This document shows positions 11,638-26,237 of a stretch of 64,000 bases of DNA, piece after piece. Position 1 is the first letter of the stretch. Each line of letters opens with the position of its first letter. The stretch lies in contig NQMI01000105.1 of NCBI GenBank assembly GCA_002270565.1, positions 1 through 64,000 of the forward strand, given 5' to 3'. The DNA is from Stenocarpella maydis (lineage: Eukaryota; Ascomycota; Sordariomycetes; Diaporthales; Diaporthaceae). Position numbers and translations under genes: made by a program. The notes under the pieces are model-generated. The model searched no databases, was not told the origin of the DNA, and saw only the letters and a program-made list of their open reading frames with translations.

Positions 11638-12477
11638 ATGGACCACCGCCCCCAGGCCTGGGGCCGCCCCCGCGACGACGTCTACGGCGCCTACGACCAC
11701 ACCTACCTCGGCCACTCGGCCCCCAAGGCCGCGACGCAGTCCCCCGCCGTGACGGGCACCTCGGTCCTGGGCCTCAAGTTCCGCGACGGCGTCGTCCTCG
11801 CCGCCGACAACCTCGCCTCGTACGGCTCCCTCGCCCGCTTCTCCGACATCAGGCGCCTGCGGCCCTTCGCCGGCACCTCGGTCGTCGGCTTCTCAGGCGA
11901 CGTCAGCGACATGCAGTACCTCGACCGCCACCTCGGCGAGCTTGAGGTCGACGAGGCCTACTACGCCGGCGGCGACGATGCCGCCTCCTCCGAGGGCGAG
12001 GGCGGCCAGCAGCAGCAGCAGCAGCTCTCGGGCCTCTCCGCCGAGAACCTCCACAAGTACCTCGCCAAGCTCTTCTACCACCGCCGCAACAAGTTCGACC
12101 CCCTGTGGAACCAGGTCCTCGTTGCCGGCTTCAGCAGCTCAACGGGCAAGCCCTTCCTCGCGGCGGCCGACCTGCGCGGCACCGTCTTCTCCTCCCCGTC
12201 CCTCGCAACCGGCTTCGGCGCCATGCTCGCCCAGCCCATCATGCGCAAGCACGCCGCCACCGAGGAGGACGCCGCAAGGCTCAGTCGGGACGAGGCGGTA
12301 AAGGTGATCCGTGAGTGCATGAAGGTGCTCTACTACCGCGACGCCCGCTCCTGGGACGGTTACTCGATCGCCGTCGTCACGCGCGACGGCGTCGACGTCA
12401 GCTACGACGAGAGGCTCGAGGGCCAGAGCTGGGCCTTTGCCGACAGGATCAAGGGGTACGGCACGCAGGATGTCTGA
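11638..12477 (+). CDS. PRE4: 20S proteasome subunit beta-7 (Pre4 type)
   Basis: Single-exon gene of 279 aa. After a propeptide of about 35 residues, TQSPAVTGTSVLGLKFRDGV is the beta-7 signature; the subunit lacks the catalytic N-terminal Thr of the active beta subunits. AADNLASYGSLARF, VVGFSGDVSDMQYLDR, FDPLWNQVLVAG, VLYYRDARSWDGYSIAVV and the end IKGYGTQDV match the Pre4/PSMB4 family throughout. Beta-7 is a structural subunit of the inner ring; in yeast its C-terminal tail contacts the opposite half-proteasome. A low-complexity insert (EGEGG plus six Gln) lies near residues 118-130, at a position where the family is variable. Length and ends are normal, so it appears intact. Confidence 0.95.
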   Translation: MDHRPQAWGRPRDDVYGAYDHTYLGHSAPKAATQSPAVTGTSVLGLKFRDGVVLAADNLASYGSLARFSDIRRLRPFAGTSVVGFSGDVSDMQYLDRHLGELEVDEAYYAGGDDAASSEGEGGQQQQQQLSGLSAENLHKYLAKLFYHRRNKFDPLWNQVLVAGFSSSTGKPFLAAADLRGTVFSSPSLATGFGAMLAQPIMRKHAATEEDAARLSRDEAVKVIRECMKVLYYRDARSWDGYSIAVVTRDGVDVSYDERLEGQSWAFADRIKGYGTQDV

Positions 12478-13429
12478 GGGGTTCCTAACTGCCAGTCGGG
12501 TTCGGGCTCGGTCGGGCCAGATGGGGATTTGGCTGGTGGTGCCGACAATGATTGATTGCTGCTGTGCAAGGCAGAGAAACAGAGATGATTTGATACAGAC
12601 TACTGCCGTGTACATCTAGACTTCATCCGAGGCTGAAATGGGATGAATGCATCCTCGGCTCGATGAGAGATCCAAATGAGTCTGAATTACGAACCACGAG
12701 ACGGAATGGGACGTGATCAGTGTGCCTACAACTAATCTAGCCAGCCAGCCATGTTGACAAGACCCGGTGAGGCGACCTTGCCACGGCTGCAGTTCACTGT
12801 GCCTCCTCAACCTGGGCCAATCCATTCTGCCATCACCCTTTTGGGTACTTTGCCGTGCTGCCTCCTATCGCCCTAGCACGTTAGTGAGCCCGGTAGAGAG
12901 GGGGGGGGGCGCTGGAACCCGATCATTGACATGTGCAAGCTAGTCCCATGACCTATGGCCAGACGATGCGCATTCGCAAAATGGTGCTACGTTACGGCCA
13001 GCATATGACATGGTGAAGCTTGCTCGATTTGTGACACTCTAAAAAGAGTCTGGGTCTGTCTACAAAACCATCACGGATTTCGCTTGCCCTCTCCATTACT
13101 CCAGGAAAATGGTTATCTAGCAGAAAACGCACATCGTAATACAGGCACTCCCGGCGGCGGGCGCTCTGTCATCATGCCCTGATGCTGCCTCTTGTGCCTT
13201 TGCTCCCCGTGTCTGCCACCTGGTTTTTAGTTGGCCTTACATAGGTGAATGCTTTCCCTTTCCGTTGATAAACTCTCCACCACTGGTAAAAGCAAGCACA
13301 AACTCCGAATCACATGCCCGCCCATCTTTACAAAGACCGATCAGGTATGCAAAAGGCCTCTTCCAGGAACATCCAACGCATGCAAAAGAGAGCCCGAGAC
13401 GAAAATGCCGGAGGGGGGGGCCGGCCCCT
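12478..13429. other. convergent intergenic region
   Basis: Between the 3' ends of PRE4 and GFA1. A poly-G run (12901-12909) and no supportable gene. Confidence 0.6.
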
Positions 13430-16472
<3,043 letters not shown>

Positions 16473-17827
16473 CTTGTCAGATTTAACAGACAATTGCTGT
16501 GTCTGTCTTCTGTAGTATATCCAAAGCCGGTGGGTAAACCAGTCGCTGGATGCGTTGAGTCGTGGGCGCAAGCGCAGAGTCGGGATGGGTATCAAAGGCT
16601 GGAAAGAGAGGCCGGCAGAGAGGGAGGGACAGCAAGTTGTCGTGGGGGGGGAAGGAAGAGCAGGAAGAATGATGGGACGTCGGGAGAGAGCAAGACTAAG
16701 TAAGTAGAGAGAGAGGGAGGCAAGTCGGAATAAAGGCCAGCTGGATGGGAGAAGGGTATTTAGCCTCAGGGGGGGAGGAGGGATGGGATTGTTCTTTAAT
16801 GGGGCTGAGAATTGGGGCCCTTGCTCTAAAGTGGTGGGAGGAACAGCGACAGCAACGGCAAGTAGCACCTAGGTGAGGTACCTCGTACTTGTCTCTCGTG
16901 AACCCAGTATGTGTTGTACAGATGCATCTAGATGCTAACCAAGTATGTGCCATGCCAGTCCAGCCAGTCTGTCTTTGTCTTGTGCAATTCAGACCAGACA
17001 GTCAATTCCAATACCATTGAAATACCTAGGTAAGGTCAAGGTGCCTGCCCGCCTGCGCAGTATACAATACACGTGGGTTGTTTTGGAGGTGGCCTCCCCC
17101 CCACTCCCCTGCCTGCCCCTCAGCCCCTCTGCTCTTGTGAGACTAGGTAGAGGGGCCAAGAGCCGGCAGACACCCAGGCCAAAGCCTAGCCCGTGCTCAG
17201 GTCGTCTCTATGGTCCTCCGGGTGAACTGCTGCTGGCTGGGAAGGTGCAAAGGTGCAGAGGTGGGCTGGCTGGAGGGGAAGGAGGGGGACCCCTGTTGGT
17301 GATGACGCTTCCTTTCCAGGGCTCCTTCCCACTTTTTCCAACACAACAACAAGACTGCAAGACTGAATGAAGAGCTCGTCTATTGGGGTTTCAATCCATC
17401 CAGACCACCTACCACGTTCAATGTTACCCCTGACGGGAAACTACTACTCCGTACCTTGTGCTAATCCTGTCTACTTATACCAGTCGTAACAGCCAGCCCA
17501 GGAATTCAGTTCAAGCACTGCCAAGCAGTTAAGCAGCCATGGCCAAAAGCAGGCAAGCATCTCTCAACCTATGCTATGCCGACCATCCTGTCCAATGTCA
17601 TCATCCAATCTCGTCAGTCTCTTGCCCACATGCTTTGCTTGCCGAAATATTATATTGCATTCCAATATCCAGTATCTGCCCCCCTTTCCTCTGGAATTCC
17701 CCCCTCTCCGTGCTGCTAATAACCTTTGTTCCCATGGTGATCAGAGCTGTCACAAGAAAGCTAGGTCCCCTGACATGAGAGGCCCGAGCGACAAGACCAG
17801 GCCAGGCCAGGCCAGCTCCAGGTTAAG

Positions 17828-17890
17828 ACGGTGACAGTGGTGCTGACGGTGACGGTGACGGTAACAGTGACAGTAACAGTGACAGTGACC
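17828..17890 (+). repeat. GGTGAC/AGTGAC-type hexanucleotide repeat
   Basis: About ten imperfect 6-bp units (ACGGTG, ACAGTG, ACGGTA variants). Read in either direction it gives only low-complexity frames, so I treat it as non-coding. Confidence 0.8.
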
Positions 17891-19481
17891 AGGCACGGCC
17901 CGACATCAGACGAAAAGAACCCGTGGGGGGTTGGTCTGGCTGGGCTGTCCGACCTGCTGTCGGCTTCCTCTGAGGCTGAACGGACTCCCGGCCTGCCATT
18001 CTCCAATCCTTCTCTTCAACACCATGAATACTTATCAATTGGACAGTTTTGTTGGCTCACCTGACACCTCCACCGAAAGATAACAGAAGACGGCTGCAGT
18101 GTTCAGGCAGCATCGCCCTTTACTTAGATGCCTTACCGCCTCTTTAGACCCGTTCCGGCTCCGACTCGTATATCTGTGGGCCTCAGCCTCGAACCCCCCC
18201 CCCCAGCAACTGTTGCTTCTCGTGTCAACACCAAGCCTGCCCTCTCTCGGGTTTCGTCGCCGACATGCTCACAATGCTGCATCCATGGTTATCTAGGGCG
18301 GCTACATGGAACACACTGCCCTGCCCCTGGTGCCTCAGCCGACTTCGTATATCATGAGCACCATGTGGTATGGCCGGGATCAAACCTACGCTTCATATGC
18401 CAACCCCAGCCGGTTCTGGACAATGACGACACGCTCGTCCAATAACAACGATGCCTCAGACAAAGCCAGCAACGGCAATCCGCATCCTGGGCGTCAAAAC
18501 TCCCGACCGCACAAGAACCTGCAACCCGTGAGCCAATTGCCACGGGCCAGCCACTCAGACCAGACAGCCCAGACAGCCCTTACCGTCGCACCAATCCAAT
18601 CTCGATGCAACCCTCCAGCAGGTCTGCTCAGATGAGCGACAATGCAGGTCCGGGCCAGCAGGGCCAGCCGGGCCAGCCACTCACTACTTGTGCCCACACC
18701 CCCTGCCATCACCTCGACAGTCTCGCCTGGTGCCCGTCTCACAGCCTCACAAGAAAAGAGCAGGATAAAAAAGGGGCTGAACTGCTGAGATGGTGGGGTG
18801 AACAAGCTGCAACTCGGGCCTAGCTGGTCGATCCTCGGCTAAGAATAGCCCCTGGACCTCCCCACGTTTCCCTAGTCCCTTGGCTGGGCACATGTCTTTT
18901 ACGAGTTTCTCTGCATGTCTAAGAGCCGAATGCGGAAGACAACACACACAAGAGGAAGAAGAAGAAAAAGCCTCTTCCGCCCGCCGGGCTGTGCTGACCG
19001 AGCTAGCCCGCCGCCTGCTTCTTGGATGGGCTGATCAGCTCAGGCATAGCACGGCCTGTTATGCCTCTCTGCCTCTCGTCTATCTGGTCTCCATGATCTG
19101 TCTGGTCTGGTTCTGCTCGGTCTGGTCCCTTGCCTACCCAAGATGCCCCCCCCCCCGGAGATCTGCGGATCTGCATCTCGGAATGCTCGTGGATCCCAGA
19201 GCCAATTAACACCCCAGGCCCAGGGGTCTCTCTCTCTCTCTACACGGCGCACACGCACACGCACATCGTCACCTCGCCCCTGCCAAGGCACCGCCCAGTC
19301 AAGCTTTCGCTCGTATTATTTTACTGCCTTTTTGCCTCTCGGGAGGCCTTCCATCCCGTTGGGTTTTTTTTTTGCCGCCTACGAAACTAAACTACCGCCC
19401 GCGGTGTGTTTTGGTCGCGGGTTTGAAAATAGCTTCACCGTATACGAGGCTTTGGGATTGCCATTGCAGCCTGCCTGGGCG

Positions 19482-19511
19482 TTCTCTCTCTCTCTCTCTC
19501 TCTTTCTCTCT
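19482..19511 (+). repeat. (CT)n microsatellite
   Basis: Pure CT run interrupted once by TTT, in non-coding sequence. Confidence 0.85.
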
Positions 19512-20113
19512 GGATGCTGTGCTGCCTGCGCGCAGGACAAGGTTCATTCTCAGCTGCACCTTGGCCTAGAGGGCCATGTCGCCAGCTCCAGCGCGAGCTA
19601 CATACATAGCTTGGCGCGTACACATCCGCGGTGTCGCCGTGTCAAGCTGCGAGCCGCGGCCCTATTTCCGGTGCACCGCGGTGAGGATATTGTAGACTGC
19701 CTAATTTTGCCCGCTGACGTGTTGTTTCAAAACTTTTTTTGACGGCCTTACAATGCCCACTGCGGTGGATCCCATGGCGCTGGGTGTCGGAACACTACCT
19801 CCGCGACTGCCAACGGCATTGCAGTATTAGTGATGAATTACCAGCTTACTTAAGTACCGCATCTGGTTATCCTCGGGCATGTATAAGTAAGTATATTTGG
19901 GCATTCGCGGAGTTCGGAAGCAGCGAAATTACCACTACTGTTGTGAAGTACTGTTAATATGGACGGGCTAGTAGCATTGCACTTGGGAAGGAAAGACACG
20001 CACTGTCTCTCAGGGTGGTTTGAGCCGCTGGCATTGTATAAGTTAGTAGTTTTCGTCCCAACGGTTCTTAATCCGATCGCAATTCCCTCTACTTTCTCCC
20101 TTCCCCATTTTTT

Positions 20114-20282
20114 NNNNNNNNNNNNNNNNNNNNNNNNNNNNNNNNNNNNNNNNNNNNNNNNNNNNNNNNNNNNNNNNNNNNNNNNNNNNNNNNNNNNNNN
20201 NNNNNNNNNNNNNNNNNNNNNNNNNNNNNNNNNNNNNNNNNNNNNNNNNNNNNNNNNNNNNNNNNNNNNNNNNNNNNNNNNN
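20114..20282. other. assembly gap (169 N)
   Basis: 169 undetermined bases directly left of the transposon remnant, so its left terminus cannot be read. Confidence 0.99.
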
Positions 20283-22040
20283 GGTATACGCGTCTGGCGA
20301 TCCCCTATATAAAAACTTCAATTCCTCAACGAGGGATGTTTTCCCAGATACCAAACTTCTTTACCAACTCAATTAGACTATTATGAAGCTATATATAGAA
20401 GATAAGCTGCAAACTATAATTAATGTGATTAGCAACGGAATGTCCCTATAAGGGGCCTCTAAGGCGTGGCATATTCCCAAGACTACTCTTTATGATTACC
20501 TTAAGGGTGGTATAAGCCATCGTAAGGCTTCCCGCTATTAGAGACTTCTTTCTAACTATCAAGAGAGTACATTGGCTCTCTTAATTATTAACTAGAGCTA
20601 ATTGGGGGTTAGCCTTAGTTAATTTGATTTGCAGGGTCTGGCAGCCCGGCTAGCCTTCCCGAATGAAGACCACCCTCCTCTTAGAAAGTAATGGCTTTGG
20701 GGCTTCCTCTCTCGTTATCCAGAGCTTTAATTAAGGAAGAATCAGCATATTGAAGTCTTAAGAATTCAAGTAGCTATAAGGAAGAATATTGGGGCTTGGT
20801 TTGACCTCCTCTAGCTGCTTATTATTAAGTCTATTAAACCGGGTAACTACTGGAATACTAATAAGGGGGGGCTTATGAAGGGTTACTCGGAGGAAGCCCT
20901 TATTTTTAGCTATTTAAAGGGTAGCCCTATTTCCTAATTGGATTATAATTCTCGAGCATGAACCTCCTTCCTTAAGTGTATTAATACTCTAGGCAAGCAA
21001 CTTAACCTATTAATTATATTTAAAGGGAAGAGCATTTAGTAATAGTAGTTTCCTATAGCCCTTAAAGATTTTGAGGGCTGGCAATTCACATCTATAAAGA
21101 AGGGATGGATAGAGGAAAAAATTGCCCATAAGTAGGTAAGGAGAGTCTTCATTCCTTAAATAAAGCTGAGGGACCCTAATAAGTAGCGATTATTAGTTAT
21201 TAACAGGCACTATACCTATATAACGCTTGATTTTATATAGGAGTGCTTCTTAAATAAAATATATATCATCTTTTTACTAGCTTATACAATATATATCCTA
21301 TAGCCCCTTGATATGGCTGTATTTAGCCTACTAAAGAGGGCATTCCAGAAATAATTATACCTCCTTAAGGCACATAATTCCTCTTCAGTTATGGCCAAAT
21401 GGTGATTCCTCTATTGCTATCACAAGGCTTGAGAGGAGGTACTAACAGCTTTAAATATTCATTCTGGGTGGAGAGCAACGGGGCTGTGGCCGGTCAATAG
21501 GGTCAGGGGGCTCTCCATCAACCATATCCTTAAAAACCGCTAGAGGGAAGATAATTCTGATAATTCTAGTGCTAGGAATAGCTTTATTAATAAGAACAGC
21601 ATACTACAGTCTTTTCCCCAGGTCTATGAGCCTATTTTTAAGACCCCTAAGCAGTCACGCGAATTAAGGTCTATAGTATACATTTACATACATAACAAAC
21701 ACTTAAGCCCTATATAACAAGAACTCTTTAGAAAAATTATTAAAGCATATAACCAGAAAGAGTATAATTTGGTAATATTCTCATGAAAAAACAAGCAGCT
21801 AAAGAGTTAAATTAAAGCCAGCAAGAAGTTTAAGAGGAAGAAGGTCATAATTAACCCAAATACAGCTTTCACTAATATTAAGGCTATTCAGAAGGCTAAA
21901 ATTAAAGCTAGCGAGATATCCCCTAATAGCGATGATTCTGATAATTCATTAATACCAACAAGAGAGGGATCGGTTATCATTGTGGCGGGCAATTAAAGTT
22001 GGGAATAGTAGCATTGTTAACGAGGAGGGTGGTCGGAATC
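20283..22040 (+). mobile_element. RIP-like degraded pogo/Fot-type DNA transposon
   Basis: AT-rich block carrying a decayed pogo-superfamily transposase frame (20383-21996) with short flanks. The left end falls in or beyond the gap and I could not identify terminal inverted repeats, so the limits are approximate. It ends about 400 bp upstream of the family-2 glycosyltransferase gene. Confidence 0.8.
20383..21996 (+). pseudogene. pogo/Fot1-like DDE transposase, inactivated by about 26 in-frame stops
   Basis: One frame can be followed from ATG at 20383 to TAA at 21994-21996 without a frameshift, about 538 codons, interrupted by about 26 TAA/TAG/TGA codons. Family landmarks remain: a CENP-B/psq-type HTH (IPKTTLYDYLKGGISHRKAS), a central block (INTLGKQLNLLIIFKGKSI then stops), and GWRATGLWPVNRVRG towards the C-terminus. 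Sites where the family has acidic catalytic residues read Asn or Lys: NTNK where Asn-Met-Asp-Glu is usual, and INRH where Asp-Gly-His is usual. Loss of Gln and Trp codons to stops and Asp/Glu to Asn/Lys are all C-to-T or G-to-A changes, the pattern left by RIP. No active protein can be made. Confidence 0.85.
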
Positions 22041-22445
22041 AGGGGGGGTGCGGAATGGGGGTCCACCATGTTAGAAACCTGGATGTTTGAGACTTGATGA
22101 TTTCAAAATCAAGCCCTTCATGGATTTTCACACTCGAGCACAAGCTTCTGATGTCTCTCGAGCAGCTTCACCTGCATCCCATGTCTGCCCCGACATTCAC
22201 TAATCAACCGAGAGTCCCATCTGGATATCTCATCCAGTTACAACTTGTACCTGCATTCACCCCAGCAGACAACATCGAAAGGCACCGTGCCGGGTCCAGA
22301 AGAACGGGCCTGCTTCGTGCAAGGCAGAAGCGATCATCCCTCTGCTGACTGAGATCTCCAAAAGAAACCTTTCAGGTACGCCTTGACTTCTATCGTCGAC
22401 TTCCATCTGTACTAATCCGACTGCGTCTCACAAAAGCTTGTCATC
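21997..22445. other. upstream region of the family-2 glycosyltransferase gene
   Basis: Contains the right flank of the transposon and a likely 5'-UTR intron at 22376-22436 (GTACGC donor, ACTAATC branch site, AAAAG acceptor), nine bases before the ATG at 22446. Confidence 0.5.
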
Positions 22446-23798
22446 ATGGTGTACAATTCGAGTCCCCTTGCCTACGGCTATGTCGGCCTCGTGGAAATTG
22501 GACTCTCGTCTGCTGATCTGTTGTTTCTCTTTCTCTTCATCTTCCGATATCTTAGATTCGTCGTCCACTTCATCACTGGGTGTTTCCTCTACAAGCCCGC
22601 CCCGCTGATGGAGAAGCCTCGTTACACCAGTCGCGATGTGGCCGTCATCGTCCCCACCGTTTCCCCTTACACCAAGGAGTTCCTAAGGTGCTGCGAGACT
22701 ATCCTCGTCAACCGCCCGGCCAAGATTGTCATCAGCGGGGTCGGCGACAAGATGAGAAGCTACGCGTTGGACGTCATCGAGCTGCACAGGTTCCGCGAGC
22801 GATTCCCCGGCACTGAGATGGTCGTCGTCAGCACCAGCGCCCCCAACAAGCGCAAGCAGTTCGCCCTCGCCAGCCTCGAGATCGACCCGGCTACGCTCCC
22901 CATCACCCTCAGCGTCGACGACCACGTCTACTGGAAGCCAGACTACCTGCCCAACCTCCTCGCCGCGTTCGAGGACCCCTCGGTCGGCCTCGTCGGCACC
23001 AACAAGCGCGTCATCCGCAACCGGGACGGCGGTCCCTGGGCCTCGTACGTCAACTTCCTCGCCTGCCTCTACCTCTGCCGCCACAACTTCCAGATCCGCT
23101 CGGAGCCCTACCTCGACGGCGCCGTGTTCGTCGTGTCCGGGCGCACCCACGCCCTGCGCACCTCGTTCCTGCGCAGCGCCGGTTTCCTCGAGGCGTACGA
23201 GAGCGAGCGCTACCTCTTTGGCCTCAGGGGCCCCATCAACGCGGACGACGACAACTACATCACGCGCTGGATGCTCCGCCACGGCTGGAGGATCGCCATC
23301 CAGCACACGCCCGGCGCGGAGATCCAGACCCCGCTCGGGGACCCGGCAAGGTTCTTTGCGCAGGTCTGCCGCTAGACTCGGACGACCTGGCGGGCCACCC
23401 CGGCCAGCCTCCGCGCGTGGCACACGTGGCGCGACCACCCCTGGGCCGTGTACGCCATCTACGTCTCGCAGCTGGTGAGCTTCGCTGCCATCTGGGACCC
23501 CCTCCTCGTCTGGTCCCTGCGGCTCACCAGCTTCTACCTCGGGTCTGGCCACCAGTCCCTCCTGCTGGCGCTCATGGTGGCCTGGATCCTGGCGTCCAAG
23601 ATGGTCAAGATCTTCCCGCACTTTGTCAACCACCCATCCGACATCGTCTGGCTCCCCGGATACATTGCCTTTGCGTACTTTCACTCCTTCATCAAGCTGT
23701 ACTGCCTGTTGACCTTCTATGATCACTCGTGGAACGGCCGCAACCTGGCCGACCTGGACTCGGTCATGGACAGGGAGAAGGCCAAACTTGTCATGTGA
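22446..23798 (+). pseudogene. processive family-2 glycosyltransferase (hyaluronan/Cps1-like) with a nonsense codon in the QxxRW motif
   Basis: A plasma-membrane-type GT2 that would polymerise a nucleotide-sugar into polysaccharide. The frame from 22446 to 23798 (450 residues) is continuous except for TAG at 23373-23375. It has an N-terminal membrane region (LLFLFLFIFRYLRFVVHF), VAVIVPTVSPYT, the UDP-sugar/metal-site Asp motif LSVDDHVYW, the acceptor-site motif INADDDNYITRWMLRHGW, QVCR then the stop, and C-terminal membrane helices (YAIYVSQLVSFAAIWDPLLV, SLLLALMVAWILASKMV). The stop replaces the Trp of Q-x-x-R-W, so one G-to-A change (TGG to TAG) explains it. Conserved sequence continues in frame afterwards, which argues against an intron. 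The product as it stands is a 309-residue fragment without its final motif and helices. A sequencing error or stop-codon readthrough is not excluded; the following ACT is not a known readthrough context. Confidence 0.85.
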
Positions 23799-24993
23799 TC
23801 GCAAAGGACGACCCAAGGAGGTACGTTGGACAAGATTAAGGCCTTTACAACTAGCTGGTGTTTTTCAGTCTCTGTTTGATACTTGGTCGAGTTGAGTCAA
23901 GATGGTTTGTTTTAGGAATTTTGGTTCCTCTTCATGGAATGGTAAAAGTCTCAGGAGGGCAAATGGCCTACTACCAAATGAACATTGACAGTTTTGTCTG
24001 TCTCTCGTCCAACATTGTCAACTGTAACCCTGTGCCTAGAATTGTTATGACAGTAACTGAGCGCATGCTCCTGTTCTCTCATCCACAGCTTCTCCAGGTA
24101 TCTACCAAGAGTGATCGCCATCTGGAGAAACATGTTTGGCTCCTCTGGCTCTTTCGCCTTGGTGTTGACGTTGGCGAGTGTTCGTCTTCTAGGTGCAACC
24201 AGAAACATGTTAGAGAGCACAGGGTGAGGCGAGGCAGACGTGACGCTGTTAGTTGTGGTGGGATATTCAGAACTTACTTGTTGGTACAAGAGCCTTCTCG
24301 AAGTTAACAGCCAACAAGATTAGACGGGTATCACGCTAACAGGCATATGAAGTCCGCACAAGAGGGAGATGCTTACGACATGTTGCCGTGCAGCCGGAAG
24401 GGTTGGAAGCAATCCGAAGGTGGCCATTTCCTAATCACACAGTGGACTGGCGCATGGATCTCTCCTGAGGCCCTAGAATCCATTGAATGCTGTTGTTGAT
24501 TCTTCTCGTTGGTGAATTCGCAGTGGCAGCTTAGTGGAGTCTGTTTGTAGCCCCCAGGCTTGATGTGGTATATCTGGCTGTGGGCTCATAAGTGCATTAA
24601 TGCCCTTTACCACCTGTCTTCCGGGAGTGCACAAGTGTAAACATCAACTGGTCCAAGTGCCAAGTGCTCTATGCTGTAGAGGTGAAAACCATATGAAAAT
24701 TTGTACATAAACTACTGCTGATAATATTATACAAGTGTAAGTGTTGCAAGTTTGTCATACCAGATCTGTTACCAGCAAGTGGAGAACTCGGGTCTGGTCC
24801 CGGAACTCCTAAGGAAGGCTTAGGCCTTGTCATACAGCAAGAGAAATATATGAATCGATCTCACATTCTAAACAACTATCCTAAGACAACTCAGGCTTCA
24901 AGGCAATCATGGGTTCTGGAGAATAAGGACGATATATTATAGCTATGTGCTGTGGTGTGCGTCCGCATCGGTGCAGGGCCGGGTATCCCAACA
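23799..24993. other. convergent intergenic region
   Basis: Between two glycosyltransferase genes. A 149-codon plus-strand frame at 23858 lacks recognisable domains and is not called. Sequence turns AT-rich near 24.7 kb. Confidence 0.55.
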
Positions 24994-26237
24994 TTAAACA
25001 AACCTTCTCATCAGAAGGTTGAATCGAGTGTCCTCCTCTCGAATGGTGTCTGGCGTCATTCTCCTCAAGTACCTCTTCGATGCCTGGGACCAGGCATGGT
25101 AGATCAGCTGGTCCTCAAACAGAGACCCTCCATTCTTGGCGATCTGTGCTTCGACAGCAGCCGCCTCCTCCTTGTTCAACGGCTCGTGCATCCACCTTAC
25201 CGAGCCCTCGGTCCACATGGGCCAGAAGAAGGTGCTCGGGCTGAGGATGCAGATCTCCTCGGGATGCTCGGTGGCAAGTTTCTTTGGCAGGATGACCGAG
25301 TGGTCGTTCCACTGGCTGCTGTCCAAGGTGGCGTATTTCTCAAGCCAGCGGGCGATAAAAGGTGCCCCGGCCTTGGCTAGCATCGCCCCATTGCAGAGGC
25401 CCCACTTGTTCCCTCCCTCATACCCCATGTAGACATCGCGTGCTCCGAGAAAAAGGTTGTTAAGTGGCTGGAGCATGAATGCGTCTGAGTCAAGATAGAC
25501 GCCACCTTCGGCATGGAGGACGTGGAGCCTCATCTGCAGCATGGGTGGTCAGTCACCAGAGCACCACTCCGGGATCAGGAAGTCTTGTGACCCTGGGCGG
25601 TCTCAACGCAGCCCGGCAACTTGTTGTAGGAACGGTGTGTTGAGGGGGATGTTAGCAATCATTTTGCAAACGGGGATCTGCCTACAGCGTCTATCTGGTG
25701 TGCGGGCCTCCATCTCTCGGGGTGGTACGCAGCCACCTCTGCCAGGTATTCGGAGCGATTGAACGAGACAAAGGTCAGGTTTCTCTCAAGCAGGCGGAGC
25801 CAGCCGCTGTCGAAGTTGAGGGGCAGGTCGTGGTGAAGATGGACAGATTTGGGCCCAGCAGAGTCCAGAGCAGCGCGGACGGCAAGGTACAGCTTGAAGG
25901 GGATGTCACTCTCGTCAGTCCAGATGAAGTGCACAGTCTCTGGTATCGAGTCAGTCAGGTTGTACGTGTTGATGCGGGGCGCCGATCCGTCAAAACACTG
26001 TTGTTCCGAAAGAGTTGGCTTGAAGTTGTACCGTGTGAATTTCCTAGCATAGAGGAACCCTTCCCTGACCCTCCACCAGATGTGCTCCTGGAAGGCCTCC
26101 TGCTGGGAACAGGAGAGGTACAAGAGGACGGCGAGGATGAATGCGGCGCCGTAGACGAGACGGCGTGCTGGTCGCCTCACTTTGAGTTTGAGCCCGAGAG
26201 ACCTTGGCTGGTAGCCGAGGATCGCAGGCGAGCCCAT
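24994..26237 (-). CDS. type II membrane glycosyltransferase with DXD motif (Gly_transf_sug / capsule-synthesis type)
   Basis: Two minus-strand exons, 26237-25686 and 25533-24994, with a 152-nt intron; 363 aa from Met at 26237, or 387 aa from an in-frame Met at 26309. I favour the shorter form because it puts the signal anchor (LVYGAAFILAVLLYLSC) near the N-terminus. The lumenal part has IPETVHFIWTD, then AHQIDA joined across the splice to MRLHVLHAEGGVYLDSDAF. The latter is the family nucleotide-sugar site with DXD (DSD), and NGAMLAKAGAPF and HSVILPKKLA follow. No stops or frameshifts, so it is the intact glycosyltransferase of the cluster. Likely Golgi-located and acting on a glycan; the donor and acceptor cannot be read from sequence. 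It converges on the broken GT2 gene. Confidence 0.85.

Larger units (their letters stand above)
16473..20113. other. long gene-free region upstream of GFA1
   Basis: 3.6 kb with C/T-rich and purine-rich tracts, a hexamer repeat (17828-17890) and a CT run (19482-19511). The part next to 16473 is the GFA1 promoter and leader. No open frame here has domain-like content or plausible splice partners. Composition becomes more AT-rich after about 19.7 kb towards the assembly gap. Confidence 0.55.

Noticed and set aside
23362..23471. Alternative explanation of the GT2 stop as an in-phase intron (GTCTGC...TCGCAG)
   Set aside because: The removed segment contains family-conserved sequence after QxxR and a membrane helix start, so it is coding; the donor is also poor.
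22683..23816. 377-codon minus-strand frame
   Set aside because: Antisense of the GT2 gene; Val/Asp/Glu/Gly-biased shadow composition.
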